Origin: Diprion similis
Taxonomy: Eukaryota; Arthropoda; Insecta; Hymenoptera; Diprionidae
Assembly (NCBI RefSeq): GCF_021155765.1
Contig: NC_060112.1
Location: 24,268,501-24,332,500 of the forward strand
Length of the DNA: 64,000 nucleotides
Reading direction: 5' to 3'
Below are positions 13,801 to 26,088 of this stretch, piece after piece. The notes under the pieces are model-generated. The model was not told the DNA's origin. It made no database searches and was given only the letters and a program-made list of their open reading frames with translations. Every line of letters begins with the position of its first letter. Within the stretch, counting starts at the first letter, position 1. The translations under genes were made by a program, and so were the position numbers.

Positions 13801-16800
13801 ACGTCAGTGTTGTTCAACGATTGTCCTTCGGTTGGCTCGTGGCTACTGACGTTGTTAACGGCCGTTGTCGTTTCGCCGACAATCTTATCAGGGATAATTT
13901 CTAACTGATCTAAATTACTCGTACTTAGCGTGGCTTGGTCTCTTGGCGTGGGCGAGGGTAGATACGGCGGTGATTTGATGGGAGGGGTGGAAGTGTTAGC
14001 AGCGTTTTCCAACCCGTGAATCAATCCACGGGGCTTCGGGACCGGGGCGACTATATTGAAATACAGAAACAGAAGAGAAGAGAAAAGTAGAGAGGCTGAC
14101 TCGAGGAGTACGGAATAACGGAAGGACCCGCCACCGTGAAAGAGAAGTTAGTAAAAGCGGCAAGCGTAGCATAAGAGGATAGATGGATCATGGATCGATG
14201 CATTGATTGGTGGACAAATGGACTGAATATTCGCAGGATTGATTGCAATGATAAACGCGTCGACTGGTGAGGTGGTGACAACCGGTAGGCACGCCCTAAA
14301 CGAATTCTCCGGTTCTGCTCTCTAGAATGGAATTCAATCGTATCAAAAAGCTGTTCCAATTCTCATTGGACTCTTGCCGACTAACGAGACCAGGAGGCGG
14401 GGGTTTAAAAATGCTGACAACTTTCCTGTCCACCCTTGCTTCGAGTCCACCGTCAGAACTTGGAATCAAACTCGGAAGCGAGGGTAGATTATCAAGATGA
14501 GAAAAATCCTCGTGAATCCTGACCTCAGGTACAAAAATTTGCTTCGTGGGTACAGGAACGGATTGTATGCTTTCTGGTTTAGCTGATATCGCGAATATCT
14601 GCAAATTGCTAAGCGGGAATGACGAGGCAGGTTGAAATCGAATTTCTGACTTTGAATTTTCGCGGGATGAAACTTTGACCTCCTTGTTCGACCGCGCCAG
14701 TCTAACATCCCCTAAACTGGTCTGATCGCTGGCACTGTCCAAGGAAAAATACGGTTTCGACTTGGCCTGAAAGCTCCGCGACGATGTCAATCCACCGGGG
14801 ATCTCGTAGCTGTTCGATATCTTCGTATCCTTGAGCCTGTTAGTGCTTTGAAAGCTAAGACTCTGCTTGATCATTCTAACCCTGCAACGTTCATCGCATA
14901 TGTAATTCCCGCTGTGCGATCTCTTGGGGCTAAATCTACTCTCGAGCAAGCCGCAAGTCGGTATATCGTCGACAATCTCGTTAAACTTCAAAGAGCCGGA
15001 AAGATCAGGAGACGCGGTTTCGACAGCAGGTATCGACGACCTGGCAAAAAGTACCCTGCGAGTTTCCGGAACTCTGTTAAACGCGGAGCGATCACGGCGG
15101 CTACCATAAATCGTCGTCGTCGCCTCACCAGCCTCAACAACGTTCTCCAAACTATGTCTGGACACGAAGCTATAGGTGGTCGCATTGTGCTCCATGCTGC
15201 TACGGCTACGGACTAGCTTACCTCGTTTGCGTTCTGCACTAGCGATTTCTACGTTAGGAATGATTGCTGCGACCTCGACGACCTTGGTACTCGGTACGAC
15301 GCTAGGCGTCGAATTTTCCGAAAATATAACTGATTCGGAGGATCGAGCCGAGTCGAGGTTGACCGCAGCAGGTTTCTCTTCGACCTGCACTTCGTCGATC
15401 TTTGGTGTGATCGAGGCCCAATTTTCAGACCCTAAACTGGACCGCGGCTGGGCTTGCAGACTTAATTTAGTAGTAGCAACGGCAACATCCGATGACGCTT
15501 TAGTCGGCAACGACGTCTCAGCGACGGAGTTGAAGGACTCTTCGGAATCCACGATGCGCTCAAGAGCCTGAGTCGAGATTGACGAGGTTAAAGGCCTCGA
15601 CGGTGGCGGCGGTGCTGGAGCAGCTTTTTTCTTTCGTAAACCTGCAAGGATTGATGGTATTTATCTCAATAAGATACCACGAACAACAAGTGGTTGCAAT
15701 TATGTTTTACGTACCAACGATATAAATATCACGACGATGAAAAACAAGAAAGATAAAAAGAAAAAAAAGAAAAACCAACTCACCTGCTGAACTGAGGGAA
15801 GAGTTGCTGGTTCCACGAGCGATGGTAACTCTCTGGTTAGAAGAAGCTGCAGCCAAATTCCCGAGACTCTTGCTTGCCTGCGAAGTCTCGGCCAGTGTTC
15901 TTCCTGGAGACTCAACCGACAATGGCGTCTGAAGCCTGCTTCTCCTCGGTAGTGTTTCGGGGACTGCCCTGATGTTGGAGTCGAGATTATCACTGAGTAC
16001 AGATGCCTCGTGATATCCTGAGCTATCGCTGCTGTTGCGACTGTGGCTGATGATCGTCTTCTCAGCCTTATCCCTCTCGTTGTCCTTTTCCGTATCCTTG
16101 GGTTCCTTGGGACTGGGGCTGGTCTCGACCTCGGCGCGAGGAAGCGGCGGCTTCGGAGCCGGTCGCCGTTTCCGCTGAGGCCTCATGGGTACCGTCGGTG
16201 CCTGAGGACTCACGCTCCTTCCGGTACCGTCGCTACGAGCCGGAGAAACGCTTCTTTCGCCAAGGCTATCGGTACTGAGAGAGCTCTCCTTTGATTTTTT
16301 AAACGCGAAACCAAAGACGCTCTGTTTCGCTTCCTGACGTCGCCTCTCCTCCTGACGTTGAAGCGCCATTATATCCTGCGAGCTAAGCGACGATCCCAAC
16401 GGACGACGCTTCGGGCAGAGAGTCACCTCCTGGAGATGGTAGTCCTGCAGCGACAGCGACAGGTCGAGCGTCTCCTCGATGTTCGCTGAAATTTGTTTTC
16501 AACTTTATGTATTTTATTATCTATTAAAACACAACACCCGAGGCCATCACGTGATGGTCTCAAGTGAGAAATATTACACGTTGGCCTCTTTGTCGCGTTC
16601 AAGTTAATGGAGAACTAAGGTATAAGGTTACGAATCGAAATTAGAAATTACGTACCGGTATAATATAACGATGGCGAATACCGATCAACGCGCCTCTATC
16701 GACTTTCAATTAATTTTCAAGGTCAGATTACCCTCTGAGTACATCATTTTCTATGTTACGATTTTTTCTACAAAACTTTTCCCCCACCAGCCCCTAAAGT

Positions 16801-16805
16801 ATATA

Positions 16806-16849
<44 letters not shown>

Positions 16850-19800
16850 TGAGAATGAAAAGGAAAAACGAGGAAACTTTTCTTTTTCTTTTTCAACACC
16901 TTCACAACAACCAAACAACACAACAAACACTCTCTTCGCCACGAATTCGTGCGATCTATATTATATCGCGGTGCCGCTTTAGAAACTGCGTATATATACA
17001 AAACCCACGGAATTCCAGGGCTAATTAGATTCTTCGTTCCTCGAAACTTCACCGGGGCTTCCCGAAGCTCTACGAGTGTATCAATACACCGAGAAGCCTG
17101 CCACCAGTTAGCTAAATGATGATCACCGAGAGGTAGTTACGTCTCTGAGTCGCATTGTTCGTCACATTCGTCATCACGTAGGTAACAATGTGTCGAATAT
17201 AATAGCTGATTATATATATATATATATATATATATGTAGTTAGTCAATTGTGCGCGTATTTTAGTAATAAAAAAATTTTTCACGACGTAGAGCGAGATGA
17301 ACGATGACATTCATCAACCCGTGAAAGACGACAATTCTAACAAGATATATAAGTATACAAATTATAACAAGACGTTAAACCGAATATTCACTCACCGGGA
17401 TGTCGAAGCTCGTAGTTATTCCTGTCGAGGTTTTTCTCGCGACAGACCTCGTCGAGAATTTTTCCCAGGTTCATCCTCGAGCTTACCCTGGACACGTATA
17501 ACTGATTCCTTGGCAAATGGACCTGCGACGCGAAGCAAAGGATCTATAGATTCTTATTCGGGAATTTCGTATTATAGGTAGACGCGCACTGCGGTGGAAT
17601 GCTTAAAAAACACACACCTGCCTTGGTAGGCGGACAGGCGGGTAATAAGATCACCGGTATTACGTATTGTAATTTACCTGTAACCGAAACGTCGGTTCGA
17701 ACGGTTGGTTTGCGTGCCTCGTCTTCATCGGCGCGAACGTGCCTTGTTTGGGTAGCAGCTTCACCTGTACAATCATCAAGTTAACATACCTAGGTATATA
17801 GGTACCTTTGGTATATATAAACGATACGAGACATGCAGCAGCGGGGAGGTGTATAAAAATAAAATATGACAAGAAAAACGAATCGGAATTCAGATCCAGG
17901 TGTCATTATATCCCCGTTATAATAGAGGGACACTCCTTCTCATCTATACCATATATATATATATATATATACATACATACACACACAAACACACTTGCAT
18001 AGTTTTACTGTAAATTTTTCATCATCAATAGATCATGACAATGATGATGATAATAATATTATTACATATTAAATTATCGCCAAGGGAATGCCGAATTGCA
18101 CGATGCTGTTAGAATGATACATATGCAAGCGCGAAAGCTAGATAATGACGTAATTCTCACGTAGATATAATATCGATAATAATTAACGATCAGGATTACA
18201 TCCTCAATTAAATACGATACAGACCTGTAACGCGTCCAGCGCGCCGATCGGTGTGTTAGGATGATGGGTGAGCACCAAGCCGTGTTCTCCAATAGCCTCG
18301 AGGGTGTAGCTGGACGCAGACAATTTCTGGGACGTTGCCACTTGGACGAGGAGATCCATCATCGGTGTGCTAAGCGAGTAGAGGAGAAGAAAAGGTTGGA
18401 ATCAAGTCGAGACGATTAATTTCGAGTGTTTTGAAACCACGCGATATCCTTCATACAAGTTTTTAAATGACGAAAATTCTAAAAGCCTCCATTGAAAATT
18501 TCTCGATGAATATGACGGATTGAGTTGCAAATCGTGCGCCAAGAAGGAAGAAGTTGGTGGTGTGTGAACGATGTTTTATTCAGGGTCCCTGACGGATAAC
18601 CGGTAACGACTATATATATGTATATACCAACCAATACTTGGACACAAGACAGGACCACCAAGTAAACCCTGCATCTCTCTTTACGTAATCGATTGTCCGT
18701 CCAGTAACGGTTACGGTTCTTGTACATATTTGAAAGTAAGAATACAAATGGTCGGCAGCTCGGCAAACTCTGGTGCCGGTGGTGCTGTTTGTTGCTGGTT
18801 CAGAGAGCATCGTGTGAATCTGTTGCGTAACAACGACCACCAGATGATAACCCAGACGATGCTTGACGCACAAGAGGATGAGGATGTAGGTACTGAAAGG
18901 ATTACCCCAGGGACTTCCGGTTTCGGATAACCCAATGAATCGTGGATTGATGATAATGCGAAATAGGAATATGCATGGAGGAGAGATTCGACTTCACGGT
19001 CTTCGACCGATTGTTAATACCAGTGTCACGCAGACTGGAAGTCTCGACGATAGCAGAGTAGCTATGGACTACGGATAGATATATATATATAAGATGCAAT
19101 GTTTATCTACTTTCTAAAGAGTCAAGTAACACGCTGCTGCGGCAACCGCAACAGAAAATTTTCTCCGTTTCACCGTATACAAGACACACTCTCATGTCTG
19201 TGGACAAGTGAGGACTTGTTACCCGTAATAAGTAGGTACATATATACTTGTGAACGACCGTCGTCGTTCTTATAAGCAATAAAGTGTAATTGTGCAGTCG
19301 AACGAGTAAAGATAGTCTCAAAGTAGCGCCACGCCGGAGGCTGGACAAGGTCAAGTTTGCGCATATCTACTCGTCGTAAAATTGACGCCGAGATTTTTGT
19401 CCTCGATATTTTGTCAAATTGCAAAACCTTGCCGTTTCACTCTAATTGTATGCACGAAATACTTTCCTATACCACTGCAATATCCTGCTGCAACGGTGAG
19501 CAAATCGTTCCCCTATACATATAACAGTTACTTCATCCAACGAAATATACTTTATTTATATTAACTATCAACATTATAACACCAAGGATGCCTGGTACTA
19601 ATGGAAATGAGCAATCGGTTCCAAACCAGCTCAGATTTCACAGTTTTCCAGTGAAACTTTGACCTCCTCCTCAACTACAATCTGACGGAAAGATTATCGC
19701 CTTAACGTCAAGGTCCAATAAAAAAAAAATTTAGAGGAATAACATCTGGAAATAAAAAGATTTTTTTCTTTCTTTTTCCAGTCAAATGCCATTTGACATG

Positions 19801-20053
19801 CATACCTTCTGGCCACAGTTACTCTTCGCGCATTTCCGTTCCCAGTGCGACGAGGATGATGTCCATTTGTGATGTGATGATTGTGGTAACGGTGATGATT
19901 CCGACCGTTTTGATGACGGTGCTCGTCGTCATCCCCATCGTACGTATCGTCGTTATCATAGTCGTCATCGTTTCGGGGCGGAAGCTGAACCAGGAGTTCC
20001 ATGTTCCCAGCCAGCATGTCCGCCGGTGTGTCCTCAGTGACGGTCAGTCCCAT
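7870..20053 (-). CDS. Cobl: Cordon-bleu-like actin regulator, complete coding region, long isoform
   Basis: Eleven minus-strand exons join in phase: 20053-19806, 18369-18225, 17764-17678, 17522-17396, 16485-15784, 15641-15222, 14050-12725, 11309-10186, 10091-9991, 9414-8139 and 7929-7870. They sum to 5616 bases, 1871 residues plus stop. The second exon encodes STPMMDLLVQVATSQKL, matching the vertebrate Cobl segment containing MMDLLVELC. KRAP-like motifs RKRRPAPKPP (about 307-316) and LRKKKAAPAPPPP (about 438-450) follow. Near the C-terminus come PAIDLGSWSDR and a WH2 motif (about 1833-1852). Cobl proteins bind actin through WH2 and help nucleate and remodel filaments at the cell cortex. The ATG at 20053 lies one base after a splice acceptor, so 5' UTR exons lie further right. 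The middle is long, polar and disordered. The family call is firm; details of alternative splicing are inferred. Confidence 0.88.
8139..9414 (-). CDS. Cobl: Cobl-like gene, exon 10 with WH2 motif
   Basis: This exon encodes residues about 1428-1852. VKRYTYAGPPAIDLGSWSDR and the following VQIKPDTDYKFEKS form a conserved Cobl-type block. The exon ends with DPRNDLLESIRGFGGSGQ then LRHV: the helix LLESI, the glycine turn and the LRHV tail make a WH2 actin-binding motif. The donor CAT/GTGAGT falls right after it. The final exon, 7929-7870, adds SRRNTNISGGSGSRFVHN and the stop. Vertebrate Cobl has three WH2 motifs, whereas only this one is visible here. The acceptor chosen (tgtttcaacag at 9415) avoids a stop that the upstream alternative would create. 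Confidence 0.87.
10186..11309 (-). CDS. Cobl: Cobl-like gene, exon 8
   Basis: This exon encodes residues about 1019-1393, starting EADADVQIAPKTSPE and ending KKQETPSRERQLQSLQ. Recognisable spots are HQPSLPDWEYQLPEPPSGF, rich in aromatic and proline residues, and NNEKFSQWRENILKKQ, a helical, charged segment near the end. The acceptor is ccttatttcag and the donor TTACAG/GTATGC. The following small exon, 10091-9991, adds VLRGISPQIDDSQRQPDD in phase 0 and ends with a two-base overhang that the next exon completes. Confidence 0.8.
12725..14050 (-). CDS. Cobl: Cobl-like gene, exon 7 (disordered middle region)
   Basis: This exon encodes residues about 578-1018, starting APVPKPRGLIHGLENA and ending GTAGDEDDYS. 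It is polar, rich in Ser, Asp, Glu and Asn, with no recognised fold. A patch of ISIRSRFRNVKVPKKPKRK is basic. The acceptor is tttcaatatag and the donor TTCAG/GTGCAT, the weaker of the two. Phases (two bases in, one base out) match exons 6 and 8. Open length and codon use support coding on this strand; the many plus-strand frames are shadows. Confidence 0.78.
14296..15641 (-). CDS. Cobl: Cobl-like exon 6, with alternative terminal extension (short isoform)
   Basis: The exon begins GLRKKKAAPAPPPPSRP, a second KRAP-like motif. Inside it, after GCAGAACGCAAACGAG, there is a strong donor GTAAGC at 15221. Using it (exon 15641-15222) keeps phase 1 and joins to 14050 to make the long protein. If it is not used, the same frame stays open for another 308 codons to a TAG at 14296, ending LNSILESRTGEFV. 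That gives an 884-residue protein with the Cobl domain and KRAP motifs but no WH2. The long open extension, and its absence of stops, argues that it is really coding. The switch is inferred from sequence only. Confidence 0.75.
15784..16485 (-). CDS. Cobl: Cobl-like gene, exon 5 (KRAP-like and Ser-rich region)
   Basis: This exon covers residues about 203-436. It begins ANIEETLDLSLSLQDY, then EVTLCPKRRPLGSS, a basic helical QRQEERRRQEAKQ and FGFAFKKSKESS. The proline-rich RKRRPAPKPPLPR is a KRAP-like motif; in vertebrate Cobl such motifs recruit syndapin-type SH3 proteins. HSRNSSDSSGYHEASVLSD is a further recognisable conserved block. The donor GCAG/GTGAGT at 15783 and a phase 1 end join it to exon 6. 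Confidence 0.88.
16804..16848. repeat. (AAT)n microsatellite in a Cobl intron
   Basis: About 14 tandem AAT/ATA triplets in the intron between Cobl exons 4 and 5. It creates a meaningless poly-Tyr/poly-Ile open frame on the minus strand. Confidence 0.9.
17396..18369 (-). CDS. Cobl: Cobl-like gene, exons 2-4 (Cobl ubiquitin-like domain)
   Basis: Three exons: 18369-18225, 17764-17678 and 17522-17396. Exon 2 gives TPMMDLLVQVATSQKL through HHPNTPIGALDALQ, closely following vertebrate Cobl. Exon 3 gives VKLLPKQGTFAPMKTRH. Exon 4 starts VHLPRNQLYVSRVSSRMNL, then GKILDEVCREKNL and NNYELRHPG, a second ubiquitin-fold-like segment with the beta-strand, helix and strand order of the family. All junctions have GT-AG sites and matched phases. 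The introns contain TA and CA microsatellites only. Confidence 0.88.
19806..20053 (-). CDS. Cobl: Cobl-like gene, first coding exon
   Basis: This exon encodes residues 1-82 and two bases of a serine codon. It starts MGLTVTEDTPADMLAGN, then ELLVQLPPR, then about 45 residues rich in Asp, His, Asn and Gly, then RRVTVAR. The first and last parts correspond to the two strands that precede the MMDLLV helix of the Cobl ubiquitin-like domain, so the D/H-rich block is a loop insertion. The donor is AGAAG/GTATGC at 19805. Its phase 2 end joins exactly to the next exon to give VARSTPMMDLL, which supports both boundaries. The acceptor ctcacccag precedes the ATG by one base. Confidence 0.82.
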
Positions 20054-23000
20054 CCTGGGTGAGAATTGTGACTAGCCTGAAAAGGAGCGAGGAAGTATGA
20101 AATGAAATATCATGGATGTTCATAATGCGAGACGCGTTGTATCGAGAAAATCTCTTTCTCTCTTCCCTCTCAAAAAAGAAGAAAAATATTTCCTGGGTTT
20201 TACTATGTCTTTACAATTGCGTCAAACGAATGACTAATTCTACAGAAATTCCGATCGTTCGTCATAATTCCTCGTAAATCGCGAATGGCGTAATTAATTA
20301 TGTATCTCGAAGCATTAATAAAACGCTCGGGATCGTTAATTCGTGGTTCTGGTTTCGACGAATTAGAAATCCGCCCAACAACCTTGCGTTGACTATAGGC
20401 TGTTGCGGTTACATAGCTTTTTCACACAAGCGCGAAATAGTTCTGGTTCTACACACTCTGCACCCTTGGAAAAAACCGCGGGGAGTTGAAGATGATTGCG
20501 TTGTTACCGCAGGCAAGGCAATTGGCGAGGTAAATAAGACGAGAGGTCGAAAGAGAGGAAAAAAAGAGTACCTACGACGGTGGTCGGGAAGAGTAGCGGG
20601 GTAAGAGGGGCCGATTTCTCATCCATGTCTAGTCAACTAGAAGGATTTCTTCGTTCATAATTGGCACCAGTCACGAAAGCGTATCCGGCCGTTCGGCACA
20701 TTTTCACCGCATAGGCATCGCGATCGAGTCGATTTCAGTTGCAGTTTTACCAGGGATGATGAGCAAAAACCGCTTCTCCGATTCCGCGGTACCGATTCCT
20801 CATCATCGAGCAAAATAAAGAGAATAAAAGAAAGAGAAAGAAAAGTTCATGAAAAATCATCTCCAGAGATTTAAATCAAACTTCAGAGACGACTCGATGC
20901 GTGCAGATTACCACAGACAAAATTTCAAGCTGCATCATCGTTCTTGGAATCACTTCGTCGCGTACATACGATGTGTGTTTAAATCGATTTGCTTCGCATT
21001 TCGCACATGAGTAACCGTTGAAAACTTTCTTTGAAAATTTCTGACAATTAGTCACAACTTTTATAAGGAACCAGCTGGTGTGCACCGTGCCAGACGATGT
21101 CCACCAGCGTTGGACATAACACACGAAATGAAGAATGAACAATTCATTCACGATTACAGTGAAGTCACAGCGCGACCCAGAACCAGCTAGGCGATGATTG
21201 TCGCAATATTTCAGTACGAACCGATCAACTTTCCGCTTTTAATTGTACCAAATTGCACTACTTCAATGACTTCACTAAATTCTCAACGTCGACTTGATGA
21301 AGCTTTGGAACAAAAAACCAGTTAAGACGTCGGGCGTCACTTGGTCATCACCTTGGCGTATCAGCATCGAATCGCATACGTGTCAAAACTGTCAATCAAG
21401 CCATAGTGAAAACCGATGTTAATTGAAACCAACCGCTCGTCACTAATACCAAAAGCAATCAACAAGAAGCACGGATGACTTAAACGTGTAACATTTTGAG
21501 TCCAAACATCCTCCGTCAATCACGAAAAGCACAATAGATATAAAACTAGGCCACATGCAGGACTAAAATGGGACTTTTCATAAGCCAACGTAGAAAAGGG
21601 ACGTTTAGAATAGTGAAACTGCGTTGCACGTAGCTGTGTGCGATGACAAGTAAACCATGAAGTGCGATGACAGGTGCCGTCGTGTTCGAACGCGCCTACG
21701 TCCCGTTTGTGTGTATACACAGTGAAACACGTGCGTATGCATGTACCATACATATACACGATGTGCAGGCTATCCTCTCCCACGCGTCGTTCCTTTCTCA
21801 ACAGCACTTGCGCGGCAAGGACGTCCAAGGACGTGTGAGGACAGACCATCGAGTTATTACAAAATAAAAAAAGAAAAAAAAAAAAAGAAAAAAAGTATTG
21901 AAACTCCGTGAACTTGGTCAACGATGAGCGTCGACAAACGACATCCTTGTCTTGGGTCATCTCGGCCGTTACTCATTGAGCAGTTGTTGATATATCCATA
22001 AGTTGAATCGTAGCTCGAATGATAATATGTTTAGAAATGACGGATGAAAAACGATCATCGATTTGTTGACGATTTTCGTTTATATAATACGTTAAACTGA
22101 CTATTATACGACATCGTCAAGGTATATACATTTGTTAAATTAAACCCTCTTGGAAAGATCCATGAATGTTGGCAAAAATAAGACAAGGTATATCGGACGG
22201 TGAATGTATCCGATGATGATGTCAGACTTGTACAGTATTCCGAGCCCTGCGGCTGCTCGGCACACGAACAGGAAGGGGGGGTAGAGGGGGGCCTAAATTG
22301 ATCATAGAACGAGGCTTTTCCTCTCTCCTCGACGAGTTTCCTTAATAAATGGTCAGTCAGCCACCGAACAATCCCCACTCTTTAAATAATACGAGTGTCG
22401 TATTGATAAAGTATAGTCGATATAACGATTCTGTGAAAACGCATATCATTCAATCGTCCTGAGCGGCAGTGACAGTGCTCTTACACAATCAATGTGTCGA
22501 TCATCACAGCGCAGATCAAAGGTGTTGATATTTTTGATCGATGTCGGCATCATGCGCTTCGTGTGACTGTCGATCACACTGATCGATACCAAAGTATGAC
22601 GAAATCGATCACCGAATTGATGACTCGACACAGACCCGGAAGTCAGGAGGATGGATGGATGGATGGATGCGCTCGCTCAAGGTAGTCGGACCGACCTTGT
22701 GGATCCACGATGCACTCTTGGCAGCACCTTTTCCCGTCTGTCTTATTGTTAGTCTCGCGATCATATTACCACCGCAACATTACGCGACTCGTCCGTACAA
22801 GTTCCAGCATCTCACAACTCTCGAGCGCACCTGTTCGACACGAGTCATTAACGTCTATCGCGATGTATGAAGTAAGATGAAGGAAGAAAGAAGAAAGAAG
22901 AAGAAGAAGAAGAAGAAGAGGACGAAGAGGACGAAGAGGAACGACCTGGGCTTGCCGTTTACTCCGCACCGACGTACCTACGTAACGTGCGATTACGTAT

Positions 23001-25550
23001 CGCGATACATGTATGTATGTATGTATGTACGTAATTCTTTACATGCGGCGAGCTGGTCAGGCCGGCTTTCATTGCGGAAGGCCCTCGATCGGATAGCCGC
23101 GGGTTCGTCAACACACTCAAACACTGCGTGGGCGAGTAGAGAGCGCTTCCAGAACCCGGAGATCAGATACAGATGTTGCATGGCACTGTGTAGTAACGTC
23201 CGTATTGGTATGCCTACCTACATGACGTGGTTACGTGCTGTTACACCAGCGGTGAACGCGTTCTCGCCTTCTCGCTGACTCCGAGTTTGACCCGATGATG
23301 ATTAGAATCTCCGGACATGTTGGGCGTGTTGATATTTCGCACGCGTGATTTGTTAGGGGGGCCGAGTGATGCGTGCATGGTGGATATGGTGTCTTTGAAA
23401 TGTCGTTTATACCCAAGGAGTCAGGGTGTAAGATGAACTAAATTCTGTATGAGGGTAAGAACTTGAGAAGATAAATATGTATATAGAACAATTCATCATT
23501 CGTTATTAAAATATCACATGTTTGTAATTTCCGAACTATTGCCCCATAAAACTTTTAACCCCCACGCGAAATTTTATATTTATTTATTAACCTGACACAT
23601 TGAGTGTCAAAAGTTATGATGAAAAGTTTTTTATACTCGGTTAGGTACGCTTTAGTGGTTTGAAGGCTATTAATTTCGCTCATGAGACTTAAACCAAAGC
23701 AACTCAGTACCTATAACCATTACCGTCCGCAGACTCATATTACAAGTAACGAATAGAGTCTATGCATTGCATAATTGGTGCTAAGGTGACCAAAAAAAAC
23801 AAAAAAAAAACTGTAGAGTACATCCACCCTACAGGACGAGACTGGTTAATTACCTCAAACTTTTGTCAGATACCGTTGAAGATCCTGTGAGTAAATGTGT
23901 ATTGTTTATACCATACACCTACGTCTTACGACAGTGTGTGTCTAATTTTTGCGTGATTGATTAATCGCAGCAGACTTCGCCGATCAGCCTGTGAGCTCGT
24001 ATTTGTACCTGCGCATATGGTTGAGATAAATCGATCACTCGTGTAGGTATAGAAGGTTGCTGCGATACTTTACCCTCCATGTTGGAAGTTGGAAGTTGGA
24101 AGTTGGAAGGAACCAACATGGTCTCTAAGTGCGTCTCATCGTCGGACGTGTTACCGGTCTTGTCGCTCGAGGCTCGGCGTACATACATATATATATATAA
24201 TGTGTGTGGAATGCATGCGAGGACATAGATGGTTTCGTGTGGTCCTCTTAGGCGGTATAGAAAGCGGGAGAAACGAATAGAAGGAACGAAATAACCCGAC
24301 GTAACAACGCGCGCCCCGAATTCGTATATCAAAATGTCAGCTTTGACAGGAGTAGCTAAACACGCATGCGATTCGCTCTTTCCTCCGCCGCGCAATTAGA
24401 TATTTAAATATATTTATAATACCTGTACAATATATGTATAGATATATGTATACGATTTCGCTATCCACACCCTGCGGCGAGTCTCTTTCACACGAAATTT
24501 ATATAACCCGATCGATAGGTAATATACGTGCCGTATATGACTGCTCATATAAGTATTCACGAAGCACGCGTGTGCAAATACGTATATAATTCAGGTATAG
24601 ATATATGTACGTACGTACGTACGTCACTCTGTTTTGTATATAAAATTGAATTTACATGTCTCGTTTGACGGACGCGAAATCGAGAGATTTGATCGATACG
24701 ATTTCTGTTCTTCTCATAAATTTTTATTGTTTACGTTTATTTTTTTTCTCTTACATTGTTTCTTTTTTTTTTTTATCGTACGTTGTAAACACATTTTTTA
24801 AAACTTTTCTTAACAATCCAAACGAGGCGGTTTATTATTCAACTTCACTAAAGTCAGTGAGGGATTTGGACGATTTAGAAAGAATTATTGTCAGACATGC
24901 GTAATCGAATATGCCATAATTGAAACAAAATTTTTCCCTTTCATTGAATAAAATCAACATTTGTATTTTGAAACGTGAAACGGGAAAGTTTCACGGGGAA
25001 GAAGATTCTTCTCCTTATCTACATTATTGCGCATTCGTAATATACGTAAAGTGTTACAAAATAACGAGGTTCTGTTTTTGTTTTTTTGTTTTTTTTTTTG
25101 TTGTTTTTTTTCTTTCTTACCTCCACCTCCGTTAAAAAACGATAATTGCAAAAGTTATGTGAAATTTAATTTCACTGTTTCTGATGCAAACGAATGCACG
25201 TTGAAGACACTTTCTTTTTTTTTCAACCTGTTACTTTGAACGTGAGAAGAAAACAAGCGGTTGAACTCTTTTTTCTTACAGTAGTTAGGGTATAGATACA
25301 TCATATATATTATTAAAACGTAGAATTTGATAAAAATCCGTAAATCTTGTTTATCGATTTACAACATTTTGGTTTTTGTTCAATTCTCATGGCTTCGTGC
25401 AGTTTATAACATAAAACTGCAGTGCAAAATACACTTCATCAATAACATTGTAACTGTATCAGTGTAATTTCAGGTAATTTTTCATAAATATATAAAGAGA
25501 ACTTTAAAAAGTTCTATCTTATAACATCTACATACCAGGTATAAAAATTA
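20054..25550. other. Probable 5' intron or upstream DNA of the Cobl-like gene
   Basis: No convincing exon was found. The acceptor directly before the Cobl ATG shows that an intron extends rightwards into this stretch. It holds a purine-rich AGA/GAA microsatellite (about 22877-22930), a GTAT microsatellite near 23010, a small ggaagttggaa tandem repeat near 24085-24110, and several TA or GT microsatellites. Short open frames here have no recognisable domain. Confidence 0.45.
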
Positions 25551-25724
25551 ATACTGTGCGATTAATCGATTAATCGAAGCTGTGCCTTAATAATTCCGTA
25601 CGTTAATCGTTAGTCTGCGAACCAAGACCGTCGATTAATCGATTAATCGGAGAAACGATTAATCGATTAATTAGAAAAACGATTAATCTCCAAACTCAAT
25701 AAATCGATTAATCGCAGCACAGTA
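25551..25724. repeat. Small element built of ATTAATCGATTAAT palindromes
   Basis: The left edge reads actgtgcgattaatcgatt and the right edge, reverse-complemented, reads actgtgctgcgattaatcg, so the ends are near-inverted repeats. The interior holds four or more copies of the self-complementary cgattaatcgattaatcg. Related sequence recurs near 27.1-27.5 kb and 44.7-45.2 kb. Probably a short non-autonomous element; no protein is encoded. Confidence 0.7.
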
Positions 25725-26088
25725 CCAATGAAAATCGTCCGAAGGACTGCAGTAGCAGCATAAACATTACGATCTCGGCTCCCGAAGTAGGTACAAGGTA
25801 TCCTAGACTGGAATACCTGTGCATAATAAGGTAGGTACGTAAGCGGTGAACCCTGATGAATATAAACACAGGTGGAGAATTTGCTCTGTAATCGCGTGTA
25901 GTTGGTAAAGTTTAGCCGATTGATCGGAGGACGGAGATAACGACGACGAGTAGGTACGATGCTGGCTTATAAGAGCGGCAAGGTCATTGCCTCGGGTGTC
26001 CCAGGCTACTCACCTTATCCTCCTCGACGCGGTTTCTACCTACTCTTTGCGGCAACGCAGGCATATGTATAAGTATAGGTATAGGTAG

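Noticed and set aside
8122..16294. Many plus-strand open frames of 60-280 codons
   Set aside because: Antisense shadows of the GC-richer Cobl exons; splice sites and family matches support the minus strand.
18730..18930. Plus-strand frame with a reasonable-looking acidic tail
   Set aside because: Lies in a Cobl intron region, has no splice context or recognisable domain.
23961..24395. 144-codon minus-strand frame
   Set aside because: Contains translated microsatellites and the ggaagttggaa repeat; no donor or acceptor in phase with Cobl exons.
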